Source: Gemmatimonadaceae bacterium (GTDB lineage Bacteria > Gemmatimonadota > Gemmatimonadetes > Gemmatimonadales > Gemmatimonadaceae). From it: DNA of 64,000 nucleotides. Position numbers and translations under genes: made by a program. Below the pieces are notes generated by a model. That model was not told where the DNA came from and searched no databases. It saw nothing but the letters and a program-made list of their open reading frames with translations. Within the stretch, counting starts at the first letter, position 1. The number at the start of each line of letters is the position of its first letter. Of this stretch, positions 34,229 through 42,726 are shown piece after piece. The stretch covers positions 1 to 64,000 of the forward strand of contig DASQFN010000114.1 in the NCBI GenBank assembly GCA_035633115.1. Reading direction: 5' to 3'.

Positions 34229-35125
34229 GATACCACCTCCATCCTGCTCATCGGACTCTGGCGGGGTATCTCCAACAGTGCCTGAAATCGATTCCTGAAA
34301 CGCCTTGGTGAAAACCATCACATCCGGGTATCGGTTCGACGGCTGTTTAGCCAGTGCACGCATCACGGTAGCTTCAAGCGCCGAGCTGAACCTGAGTTTC
34401 TCTCGAGCCGAGTTCAGCGGAATGGGAGGGAGCGTCAACAGCTGAGTGAACATCTCCCTCGGAGCTTTAGCGGTATATGGCAGTGATCTCGTGAGCAGAT
34501 AGTATGCGATCGTTGCAAGACTGTATTGATCTGCAGCCGGTGTCACGAGCTCGCCCGAAAGTGCTTCAGGCGCTACATACATCAGGGAACCTACGAAAAA
34601 CCCTGCTCTCGTCAGCCTTTCGTCTGCACCGGTTTGAGTGTCAGTCGCGATCCCGAAATCAAGCAGTTTGACCTGCTTGCTGTCGGGATCGTACATGACA
34701 TTCTCGGGCTTCAGATCTCGGTGGACAATATTGGCCTGATGCGCAGCGTGTACGGCCGCGCCGATCTGGGAAATGACCGCAGCCACCTCTTCGATCGGAA
34801 GAGGAGCGTGCTGCCGTGCATACCTTTCCAGTAGCTGTCCGCTGGCCCACTCGATTGCCAGAAAGTGGAGACCGGTATCCGATTCTCCGATTTCAATAGT
34901 TCGGACGACGTTTGGATGCTGGACCCGAGCGCCGTATTGCGCCTCCCTGACGAAACGGGCGACAGCGGTGCGATCGTAGCGTAGTTTCTCTCGGAGGATC
35001 TTCAGCGCAACTGTGCCATGAGTGGGATGCATGGCTCGATAGACTGCCGAGGTTCCGCCCTCGCCGACCTCACTCTCAACGGTATAGCCGGCTATCTTTG
35101 AGCCGAGCAAGCTCTGTTCAGGCAC
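34193..35125 (-). CDS. Eukaryote-like serine/threonine protein kinase
   Basis: The 310-residue protein has all kinase landmarks: glycine loop VGEGGTSAVYRA, the VAIK-type lysine in VALKIL, catalytic loop IVHRDLKPENVMY (about 136) and DFGIA. There is no membrane segment or sensor domain, so it is a cytoplasmic kinase. The region after the kinase is short and acidic. The substrate is unknown. It is divergent from the GWxTD gene. Confidence 0.92.
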   Translation of the reverse strand: MPEQSLLGSKIAGYTVESEVGEGGTSAVYRAMHPTHGTVALKILREKLRYDRTAVARFVREAQYGARVQHPNVVRTIEIGESDTGLHFLAIEWASGQLLERYARQHAPLPIEEVAAVISQIGAAVHAAHQANIVHRDLKPENVMYDPDSKQVKLLDFGIATDTQTGADERLTRAGFFVGSLMYVAPEALSGELVTPAADQYSLATIAYYLLTRSLPYTAKAPREMFTQLLTLPPIPLNSAREKLRFSSALEATVMRALAKQPSNRYPDVMVFTKAFQESISGTVGDTPPESDEQDGGGILARVRGILRRS

Positions 35126-35175
35126 ACGGGCGAAAGTAATAGAAACTGATTAGCGGGGATAGGGTAGATAGACGA

Positions 35176-36564
35176 ATGCGTAAGTCCACAACTGGCTGTC
35201 TCATATCGATTGCTTTGGCTGTGACGGTGGCTGGTTGCGCGCAGTCACGCCCCGGGCAGCCAGTCGTAGCGGCGACTTCGCCGAGGGGTGTACAGCCTGC
35301 CCAGGATCCTACCACCATCTACCACCAGATGGGGCTTATTGCCACTGGGAGCCCCCTCTCCTTTGTTGGAAAAATCGCGTATTTCGCGTCGTCATCCCCC
35401 GATATCACCATGATGCTGGCCAGCATTTCGATCCCCAACCGGGCGCTGAGCTTTGTGCGTGAGGGCGACTCGTACAGAGCTCCATACGAAGTGCATCTGA
35501 CGCTTACACAGGGCGCGAATCAGGTAGCTGCTGTCAACAGTATGGAAATCGTCAGAGTTCCCACGTTCAGGGAGATCAATCGAACCGACGAGAGTGTGAT
35601 CTTCCAGCATTACTTCAAGGTCCGGCCTGGCAACTATAATCTCTCTTTCCAGGTACGTGACGCGACCAGCGCACGAAGTACCAGCCAGGAGGGGGCAGTT
35701 ACGGTCCCGGCACTTCGGGGCGGCCATCTTTCCACGCCGGTGCTTGTTTACGAGGCAAGCCCGCGGTCGGCACTCGACTCTCTTCCGCGTATTCTAGCCA
35801 GCCCACGATCCAGTGCTGTTTTCGGCCAGGACAGCACGGTAGCCGTCTATCTGGAAGGTTACGGAACGCAATCTCAGCTACCGGTGGGATTCATTGTCCA
35901 GAATGATCGTGGTGCTGTGACATGGCGGGATACTCTACAGTTGCAGCGTCGCGGAAACCTTTTGAGCGGGTCTGTGAGGATTCCAATTTCTCGAGTGGGA
36001 ATTGGCATCGCCAACGTGACGTTTACCAGAATCGATGCGACGGATACGGTAAGGACACCGGTTTTTGTGAGCTTCGGAAACGATATCCCGCTGGTAACCT
36101 ACGAGGAAATGCTTTCCGAGCTGCGGTACTACGCAGCATCCGATCGCATCAGGTCGCTACGGGATGCTCCGCCAGAGCGTCGTGGGGCTGCATGGGCGGA
36201 TTTTCTCCGTTCCACGGATCCTGTTCCAGCAACCCCTGAGCACGAGGGATTGCAGGCGTATTTTGGCAGGATTCTACAGGCGAACACCCGCTTTCGTGAG
36301 GAGTCGCGGGGTGGATCAGGCTGGCTCTCAGATCGCGGCAAGGTCTTTGTTGCTGTCGGCGAGCCGGACCAGATATACGAGCAAACTACCAACCTTCCTG
36401 TTACGGCAACCTCGACAACACGAGCCCGTGTGCAGTACTGGGAATACGGTCAATACAGAGTGCGATTCCTGTTCTATGACGAGACTGGTACAGGACGATG
36501 GCGTCTGACGCCGGCAAGCGAGGCCGAGTTCCAGGCGGTAAACGCACGTATTCTGGTTCACTGA
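35176..36564 (+). CDS. GWxTD domain-containing lipoprotein
   Basis: The 462-residue protein begins with a lipoprotein signal peptide (LISIALAVTVAGC, Cys about residue 22). Two beta-rich domains follow (about 50-300). The C-terminal GWxTD-type domain has GGSGWLSDRGKVFVAVGEPD preceded by AAWADFLRSTDPVPATPEHE. GWxTD proteins are common in Gemmatimonadota and related groups; their function is unknown. Here the Thr of GWxTD is Ser (GWLSD). Confidence 0.88.
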   Translation: MRKSTTGCLISIALAVTVAGCAQSRPGQPVVAATSPRGVQPAQDPTTIYHQMGLIATGSPLSFVGKIAYFASSSPDITMMLASISIPNRALSFVREGDSYRAPYEVHLTLTQGANQVAAVNSMEIVRVPTFREINRTDESVIFQHYFKVRPGNYNLSFQVRDATSARSTSQEGAVTVPALRGGHLSTPVLVYEASPRSALDSLPRILASPRSSAVFGQDSTVAVYLEGYGTQSQLPVGFIVQNDRGAVTWRDTLQLQRRGNLLSGSVRIPISRVGIGIANVTFTRIDATDTVRTPVFVSFGNDIPLVTYEEMLSELRYYAASDRIRSLRDAPPERRGAAWADFLRSTDPVPATPEHEGLQAYFGRILQANTRFREESRGGSGWLSDRGKVFVAVGEPDQIYEQTTNLPVTATSTTRARVQYWEYGQYRVRFLFYDETGTGRWRLTPASEAEFQAVNARILVH

Positions 36565-36595
36565 ACGCGGCGGTTGCTACCCTACCCCAAATTGC

Positions 36596-36624
36596 TTGAC
36601 AAAAATCCGGGCTGATTCTATATA
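36596..36624 (+). promoter_or_regulatory. Sigma70-type promoter of the cold-shock gene
   Basis: TTGACA (36596-36601) and TATATA (36619-36624) are separated by exactly 17 bases, the best consensus promoter in the window. The resulting leader is about 30 bases. Confidence 0.85.
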
Positions 36625-36660
36625 GGCGCGCACTGGAATCAGATGCCCGGAGGCAGTTCC

Positions 36661-36864
36661 ATGGCCAGAGGAAAAGTGAAGTGGTTCAACGACGCGAAGG
36701 GCTATGGCTTCATCGAGCAAGACGGCGGTGAAGACGTCTTCGTTCACTTCTCGGCGATATCGATGGATGGCTTCAAGACTCTCGCTGAAGGTCAGGAAGT
36801 CGAATTCGAGATCGAGACGGGCAACAAGGGACTGCATGCAACCAACGTGCATACTCAGGCATAG
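36661..36864 (+). CDS. csp: Cold-shock protein
   Basis: The 67-residue protein starts at ATG 36661, giving [20 protein letters not shown], with RNP1 KGYGFI and RNP2 VFVHFSAI. It is the CspA-type single-stranded nucleic acid chaperone. An upstream in-frame ATG at 36643 would add MPGGSS, which is the Shine-Dalgarno region (GGAGGCAG), so 36661 is preferred. A promoter precedes and a terminator follows it, so it is a single-gene unit. Confidence 0.96.
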   Translation: MARGKVKWFNDAKGYGFIEQDGGEDVFVHFSAISMDGFKTLAEGQEVEFEIETGNKGLHATNVHTQA

Positions 36865-36904
36865 CCAGCTTATACTCGCGAGCTGAATAGCGTGCCGAAC
36901 TGAC

Positions 36905-36940
36905 GCGCCTTGGTGTGAATCTTCGCACCAGGGCGCTTTG
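36905..36940 (+). terminator. Terminator of the cold-shock gene
   Basis: GCGCCTTGGTG and CACCAGGGCGC pair over 11 positions (one G-T) with a 10-base loop, followed by TTTGTATATT. It sits 40 bases after the stop and just before polA. Confidence 0.75.
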
Positions 36941-36952
36941 TATATTCACTGA

Positions 36953-39913
36953 ATGAAGCTCCCGGAATCACCCCGTCTATTTCTCGTCGACGGGTATGCG
37001 CTGATTTATCGCGCTTTCTACGCTCTTATCGCCCGCCCGCTTACTACGAGTAAAGGTGAAAACACCTCCGCTGCATGGGGCATAGCCAACTTCCTGCAGC
37101 GTCTGCTGACAACCTATGAGCCCGAGTATCTCGGATGGGTTCACGACTCAGGACTCTCATTTCGCCATGAGCGATACCCTGCCTACAAAGCAACGCGAGA
37201 AAAACTGACTGAGGAGCTCCAAGCCGATTTTGACCGGGGAATGGATCGAATCTGCCAGCTGCTCAAGGCTTACCGTATTCCAATCATCACGCTTCCAGGG
37301 TTTGAAGCCGATGACGTAATTGGAACGCTCGTCAGCCGAAGCGTGAAGCAAGGCGTGAACACGGTTGTTGTTTCGGGCGACAAGGATTTTCAGCAGCTGG
37401 TGCGTTCTGGGGTCTGGTTACTCAATCCTGGACGAGGTGGATCGGCCGGCGTGGAGGAGCACTGGGTAAGTGTCGAGAACGCGAGTGAGCGTCTTGGTGT
37501 TCCACCTGAGCACGTCACGGACTACCTGGCACTTGTGGGCGACTCCTCCGATAACATTCCCGGCGTGCGGGGAATTGGTGACAAGACGGCGTGCGAGTTG
37601 GTGAGACAGTACGGAGACCTCGAGTCGATTCTTGCGCACGCTTCAGAGATTCCGAAGAAGAGACCGCGGGAAGCTCTGCTGGAATTTGCGGACAATGCGC
37701 GATTGTCCAAGGAATTAGTAACAATTCGCGACGATTTATCGGTGGAGCTCAGCCTCGATGCGATGCGACTTCAGAGCCCTGACAACGATCGGCTCCGCGA
37801 GCTATTCGTCGAGCTCGAGTTTCATTCCCTGGCCAAGGCAATAGGAGTTCTACCGACCTCGACTCTACATCAGGCGGTCGCGGTCAAAAGCGATGTTTCC
37901 TATCGCACAGTTGATACGATCGCCAAGTTGGAGAGGGTAGTTTCGCTGGCTCGGGCAGCAGGCACAATCGCAATCGACACCGAAACACTGCTCCATCCGG
38001 ATAATCCACAGAAAACAGACCCACTTCGGGCAAGACTGGTTTCTCTGGCGATCGCTGTTGCACCGGGAGAGGCGTATTACTTTCCTCTGCGACACGTCCT
38101 CCGCCGAGACGTTCAGAGTGAGCTGCTGATAGATACTGCCGGAGATCGTGCAGCGATTGACGCACCGGCAGATCGCGGGTTGATTCGGGGCGGTGATGAG
38201 CCGGTCGCTTGGAAAGCTCCTCGCAAGAAGGCCTCGGCTGCTTCAGGCATCGCGGGTGCGATCCTCGCTCAACGTGCGAGGACAGGTGACGACCCAGTCC
38301 GCAACCTGCCACCTCTCGAGTCCGATGAGATGAAGCCGCTCAGGGACCTTCTTGAAGACCCCAGCGTCAAGAAGGCTGCCCAGAATGCGAAATACGACCT
38401 TCTTGTTTTGCGAAAAGCAGGTGTCGACATCCGGGGCCTTGATTTCGATACCATGCTTGCCAGCTACGTTCTTGATCCCAGTCGCCGATCGCACAGCCTC
38501 GACGTGCTCGCTCTGGAGTTTCTCGATCATACGATGACGTCCTACTCGGAGCTCTGTGGCAAGGGCCGATCTGCGACCCCGTTCGACGAATGTCCTGTTG
38601 ATGCAGCGCGAGATTACAGTTGTGAAGATGCGGACATGACGTTTCAGCTTCGATCGATCTTCGAGCCGCAACTGGAGAGTACGAAAACCCGGTACCTCTT
38701 TGACGATGTAGAAATTCCCCTGGTCAGTGTTCTGGCTGATGTCGAGTGGACAGGAATCACAATCGACCTGGAGTGGTTCAGGTCTCTGAAGCACCGTTTC
38801 AAAAAGGAACGCGAGGCTGTTGAGCTCCAGATCTACGATACTGCCGGTGTTCAGTTCAACATCAACTCGAATCTTCAGCTGAGAGAGATTCTTTTCTCGC
38901 GCCTTGGTCTGCCGGTACTCAAGAAAACAAGCACAGGGCCGTCAACTGATGTGACGGTTCTGCAGGAGCTGGCCGAGAGCGGACACGTGCTGCCGAATCT
39001 CCTGATGGAATATCGTGAGCTTTCGAAGCTCGAGAACACGTACCTGGATGCCCTGCCGGAGCTCGTGAACCCGGATACCGGCAGGCTGCACACGTCGTTC
39101 AACCAGACCGTCGCCACGACAGGCAGGCTCTCGTCGAGTGATCCCAATCTTCAGAACATTCCGATAAGACGCGAGCTGGGCCGAGATATCCGCAGGGGCT
39201 TCATTCCGCGAAAAGACTGGCTGCTCGTTGCAGCGGATTACTCACAGATCGAGCTGCGGCTTCTGGCACACCTTTCACGTGATCCTGCTTTTGTGGAGGC
39301 ATTCATCGCCGGTGGTGATATTCACCGTCAAACCGCGGCGATAATCTTTGATGTCGCGCTCGAGAACGTCACTGCCGAAATGCGCGGCCGCGCCAAGACG
39401 ATAAACTTTGCTACTATCTACGGACAGGGCGCCCATGCACTATCACGGCAGCTCAAGATAGAGCATGCTGAAGCCCGTGTATTCATTGCACGCTATTTCG
39501 AGCGGTTCAGTGGAATTCGCAGGTATCTGGACAGCATGGTCGAATTTGCACGGGAGCACGGTTATGTGCAGACGCTGTTTGGTCGACGTCGCTACATCCC
39601 CGAGCTCAGGGAGCGGAACTTCAACATCCGGGCATTTGGTGAACGTACTGCAGCCAACTCGCCAATCCAGGGATCAGCTGCGGACCTCATCAAGATTGCG
39701 ATGATAAAGATCGACCACCTGCTTCGTGAGCATGGCCTGGCGGGAAAGATGCTGCTCCAGGTGCATGACGAGCTCGTGTTTGAATCTCCGCCCGAAGAGC
39801 TCGATGCTCTGCAGAGCCTGGTACGCGATCAGATGGAGAACGCCGCAGAGTTATCAGTTCCGCTGGTTGTTGACATAGGCGTCGGAAAGAACTGGCTCGA
39901 AACCAAGAGCTGA
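36953..39913 (+). CDS. polA: DNA polymerase I
   Basis: The 986-residue enzyme has a 5'-3' exonuclease (about 1-295, with RLFLVDGYALIYRAFYAL and FEADDVIGTLV), a 3'-5' exonuclease (about 325-560, with AIDTET near residue 340 giving the DxE metal pair) and a polymerase domain with motif A VAADYSQIELRLLAHLS (about 758), motif B RGRAKTINFATIYGQG (about 811) and motif C LQVHDELVFE (about 934). A 50-60-residue Ala/Arg/Lys-rich stretch (about 390-450) interrupts the 3'-5' exonuclease domain. It supports Okazaki fragment maturation and repair. Confidence 0.97.
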   Translation: MKLPESPRLFLVDGYALIYRAFYALIARPLTTSKGENTSAAWGIANFLQRLLTTYEPEYLGWVHDSGLSFRHERYPAYKATREKLTEELQADFDRGMDRICQLLKAYRIPIITLPGFEADDVIGTLVSRSVKQGVNTVVVSGDKDFQQLVRSGVWLLNPGRGGSAGVEEHWVSVENASERLGVPPEHVTDYLALVGDSSDNIPGVRGIGDKTACELVRQYGDLESILAHASEIPKKRPREALLEFADNARLSKELVTIRDDLSVELSLDAMRLQSPDNDRLRELFVELEFHSLAKAIGVLPTSTLHQAVAVKSDVSYRTVDTIAKLERVVSLARAAGTIAIDTETLLHPDNPQKTDPLRARLVSLAIAVAPGEAYYFPLRHVLRRDVQSELLIDTAGDRAAIDAPADRGLIRGGDEPVAWKAPRKKASAASGIAGAILAQRARTGDDPVRNLPPLESDEMKPLRDLLEDPSVKKAAQNAKYDLLVLRKAGVDIRGLDFDTMLASYVLDPSRRSHSLDVLALEFLDHTMTSYSELCGKGRSATPFDECPVDAARDYSCEDADMTFQLRSIFEPQLESTKTRYLFDDVEIPLVSVLADVEWTGITIDLEWFRSLKHRFKKEREAVELQIYDTAGVQFNINSNLQLREILFSRLGLPVLKKTSTGPSTDVTVLQELAESGHVLPNLLMEYRELSKLENTYLDALPELVNPDTGRLHTSFNQTVATTGRLSSSDPNLQNIPIRRELGRDIRRGFIPRKDWLLVAADYSQIELRLLAHLSRDPAFVEAFIAGGDIHRQTAAIIFDVALENVTAEMRGRAKTINFATIYGQGAHALSRQLKIEHAEARVFIARYFERFSGIRRYLDSMVEFAREHGYVQTLFGRRRYIPELRERNFNIRAFGERTAANSPIQGSAADLIKIAMIKIDHLLREHGLAGKMLLQVHDELVFESPPEELDALQSLVRDQMENAAELSVPLVVDIGVGKNWLETKS

Positions 39914-39915
39914 TT

Positions 39916-40839
39916 TTGATACGTTTGCGTTTCTTCAGCTTTTTGCTGGCGGTGTTCGGAGCAATAGCTTGTCGGGACGAACGTCCTGCGGTAAGCATAG
40001 ACTCTACGGCACTGCAGAAAGCCGCACGTCCTGCAAACTCAGGCTCCTCCCGCACGACGGGCTGGGACTCTGCAGCTGGATCAGTGATGGTGGTCGCCAA
40101 ATCGCGAGCGTCACCTGACGTGGCTATCATCCTGCCCGGTCTGACGGACAGCACGCTTGCCGCAACATCGCACTTTGAGCTTGCAGCAGTCGCAAATGCC
40201 CCCCTGGAGCTGTTCGGCTCGCGAGGGCTGGCTGGAAACTCGCAGCTTCAAGCTGTCTCGCAGCCGGGTAGTTCCAGCGGATGTGTGAGCTGGCCTACCG
40301 GAAGATTGGCAGGAATGCCGGCGACAGACTGGCGAGTGGCATTTGAAGAAGGACGAGTAGTCGGGCTGCCACTTGACTCGCTCGAAGGGATGAATAGCGC
40401 GGACTCAGCCCGGTTCGTCGGGAGTGTTCTGCAGGCAGTGAACTCGCTGAGTAACGCTGGGGATCCTGCGTTCAGGGGAATTCCATACTTCGTTCGGAAG
40501 GGATATCGATTGACCCTTCCTCCTTCTACGATTCTCGTGGCTGAGGCGATCAGGAGAATAAACGAAGAGGCGAATCCGCGAGAAGAGCATCTGCTTCTAC
40601 TGGGCGAGCGATCGCGTGACGATGCCGGCTACCGAGTGGGGTTTCATAAGCGTTCCGCTGGATCTGAAGAGTCTCTCGAAACGAGCGAGATCCTCGCAGC
40701 CGTTCGCTTCACTTCGTCGAGCCGGCTGGCGATCGTAGTCACGTTCGACTACGAGGACGGTGGGAAGATCGGCCTCCTCGAACGGGTAGCAGCTGGTAAC
40801 TGGCGGATTGCCTGGAAGAGCGCCTACACGGATTGTTGA
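39916..40839 (+). CDS. Hypothetical lipoprotein after polA
   Basis: A TTG at 39916, 2 bases after the polA stop, gives MIRLRFFSFLLAVFGAIAC, a lipoprotein signal ending in a Cys near residue 19. The rest (307 residues in all) is of unknown family, with Ser/Ala-rich N-terminal part and beta-strand-like segments such as FTSSRLAIVVTFDYEDGG. I do not recognise it. It is likely cotranscribed with polA. Confidence 0.7.
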   Translation: MIRLRFFSFLLAVFGAIACRDERPAVSIDSTALQKAARPANSGSSRTTGWDSAAGSVMVVAKSRASPDVAIILPGLTDSTLAATSHFELAAVANAPLELFGSRGLAGNSQLQAVSQPGSSSGCVSWPTGRLAGMPATDWRVAFEEGRVVGLPLDSLEGMNSADSARFVGSVLQAVNSLSNAGDPAFRGIPYFVRKGYRLTLPPSTILVAEAIRRINEEANPREEHLLLLGERSRDDAGYRVGFHKRSAGSEESLETSEILAAVRFTSSSRLAIVVTFDYEDGGKIGLLERVAAGNWRIAWKSAYTDC

Positions 40840-40870
40840 TGTTGCGCCGGTCTATTTACGTGCCTTCGAT

Positions 40871-41782
40871 CTAATCGATCTCCCATTTCCCGAGGCTTGC
40901 GGGAGCTCTCACTCGTCCAGTCACTCCGGCCAGCACGAGTAACGTGAGCAGATATGGGAGAGCCAGGAAGAGCTGGTAGGGTAAGCCCCAGCCCATCGAC
41001 TGGAACAAGTACTGTAGGGCGCTTGCCGCCCCGAAAATCAACGCTGCGATCGCGACGCCAATGGGGTGCCAGCGTCCGAGAACCACGATTGCAATCGCAA
41101 TGAATCCGCGACCGGCTGACATTCCCTCGGCAAATGTGCCAACCTGCGCGATCACTAGAACGCCACCGGCGACTCCTCCCATGAATCCGCCGAACAGAAT
41201 TGCCCCAAGCTGGAAACGTGATGCAGAAACTCCGGCTGCAATTGCGGCCTCTGGGTTTTCGCCAACAGCCCGGAGAGCCAGTCCCGAGTGGGTTCTGTAT
41301 AGCCACCACCAAGCCAGCGGGATGAGAAAGTACAGGACGTAAGTGATGGGAGGCTGGGCAAACAGCGCTTGTCCGATCAGTGGAATGGATGACAGTATCG
41401 GAATCGACATCGGCTGCATTGTCGAGATCTGCAGAGCTGCTCCCGCTGAGCCGTACACCTGTCGATAAAGAGTTCCCGTCAGTCCTAATGCGAGAAGCGT
41501 GATTGCTGTGCCCGTTATGATCTGATTCGATCGCAATGTGGTGACGAAAATTGCAAAAACCAGCGCGATTGCCGCGCCTGAAATCCCGGCGATTGTAAAA
41601 CCGACCCAGGTGCTTCCATAGCCGGCCGCAACGAGACCACCAAGCGCACCGCAGATCAGCGACCCTTCGAGCCCGATGTTGATTACACCGGACCGCTCCA
41701 CAATCGTCTCGCCCAATGCTGCAAATGCTAGTGGCGTTGCGGTCCGGACGGTGCCTTCGAGGAAGGGCGCAATCGTTTCCAT
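40871..41782 (-). CDS. ABC transporter permease, BMP/nucleoside type (second)
   Basis: I start at ATG 41782, whose ATGA overlaps the stop of the previous permease; an upstream start would read inside that gene. The 303-residue protein has about eight to nine membrane helices with GVINIGLEGSLICGALGGLV and the family NPEAAIAAGV segment. This matches the BmpD/NupQ-type permeases of guanosine/nucleoside ABC importers (branched-chain-amino-acid permease superfamily). It is the last gene of its operon. Confidence 0.88.
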   Translation of the reverse strand: METIAPFLEGTVRTATPLAFAALGETIVERSGVINIGLEGSLICGALGGLVAAGYGSTWVGFTIAGISGAAIALVFAIFVTTLRSNQIITGTAITLLALGLTGTLYRQVYGSAGAALQISTMQPMSIPILSSIPLIGQALFAQPPITYVLYFLIPLAWWWLYRTHSGLALRAVGENPEAAIAAGVSASRFQLGAILFGGFMGGVAGGVLVIAQVGTFAEGMSAGRGFIAIAIVVLGRWHPIGVAIAALIFGAASALQYLFQSMGWGLPYQLFLALPYLLTLLVLAGVTGRVRAPASLGKWEID

Positions 41783-42723
41783 CACGAGGCGCCTTGTGCA
41801 GGAGCCAACTCGGGCGCGACAAACCGACGGGACCGGCGTGAGCGGTAACTCTCGGTTCCAAGGACAATGAGAATGACGGCGGCCTCGACCACCCAAACGA
41901 GGGTAGAGGGTACACCTGCATCCCGCTGCAGGGCGCTCGCCCCGGCCTCCAGAGCGCCGAAAAGGATGCCAGATGCGATCACCCAGGCTGGGTTCAACCC
42001 GGCGAGTAGTGCTACCGCTATCGCTGTATAGCCGTAGCCCGGTGAGATGTTTTCATAAAGCGCAAACGTAACGCCGTGTACCTCGATTGCTCCTGCAAGG
42101 CCGGCCAGCGCGCCGCTGATCAGAAAAACATTCCGTGTTGTTCGCTCAACATTGATCATGCCGGCAATTCGCGCTGCACGCGGATTTGCCCCGGTCAGTC
42201 TGAGCCTGAAGCCCGCTGCAGTGTTGCGAACGCCCCACCACGCAAGCAGTCCTGCGGCAATGGCCAGAATGAATCCAATGTGGAGTCTTGTGCCTTCGAG
42301 AATGACCGGAAGCTGGGCGGACGGAGCAATCGTTGATGTCTGCGGATAGATCTTCGTCGGTTCCTGAAGCGGGCCGCGGACAAGAAAGGAAATCAGGTAG
42401 AGCGCAACGAAGTTCAGCATGATTGTGCTTATGACTTCGAGAACGTGGAACCGATTTGTCAGCTCGGCGGCAATTGCAGCCCACAAAGCGCCCGCCAGCA
42501 TGCCGATGATCAGGGCAACGACAATCGCGACCGGCCCGAGAGAGCTTCCCAGCTTCAGGCTGACAGCTGTTGATGTACAAGCGCCAATCAACAACTGTCC
42601 TTCGGCGCCGATATTGAGCACACCACCCTGGAATGCCACCGCGACAGCCAATCCCGCGAGAATAAGAGGTGTTGCCCGGACGAGCACATCTCCTAGAAGA
42701 GCAAAAGCAGCCAACTCGCTCAT
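41782..42723 (-). CDS. ABC transporter permease, BMP/nucleoside type (first)
   Basis: The 313-residue protein has multiple membrane helices. The N-terminal VLNIGAEGQLLIGACTSTAV and the central GANPRAARIAGMINVERTTR mark the BmpC/NupP-type permease. It pairs with the downstream permease to form the channel. The start is ATG 42723, three bases after the ATPase gene's stop. Confidence 0.9.
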   Translation of the reverse strand: MSELAAFALLGDVLVRATPLILAGLAVAVAFQGGVLNIGAEGQLLIGACTSTAVSLKLGSSLGPVAIVVALIIGMLAGALWAAIAAELTNRFHVLEVISTIMLNFVALYLISFLVRGPLQEPTKIYPQTSTIAPSAQLPVILEGTRLHIGFILAIAAGLLAWWGVRNTAAGFRLRLTGANPRAARIAGMINVERTTRNVFLISGALAGLAGAIEVHGVTFALYENISPGYGYTAIAVALLAGLNPAWVIASGILFGALEAGASALQRDAGVPSTLVWVVEAAVILIVLGTESYRSRRSRRFVAPELAPAQGAS

Positions 42724-42726
42724 CTG

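Noticed and set aside
40824-41921. 365-codon minus-strand frame
   Set aside because: Out-of-frame shadow of the BMP permease gene. The permease frame has the family motifs and overlapping start.
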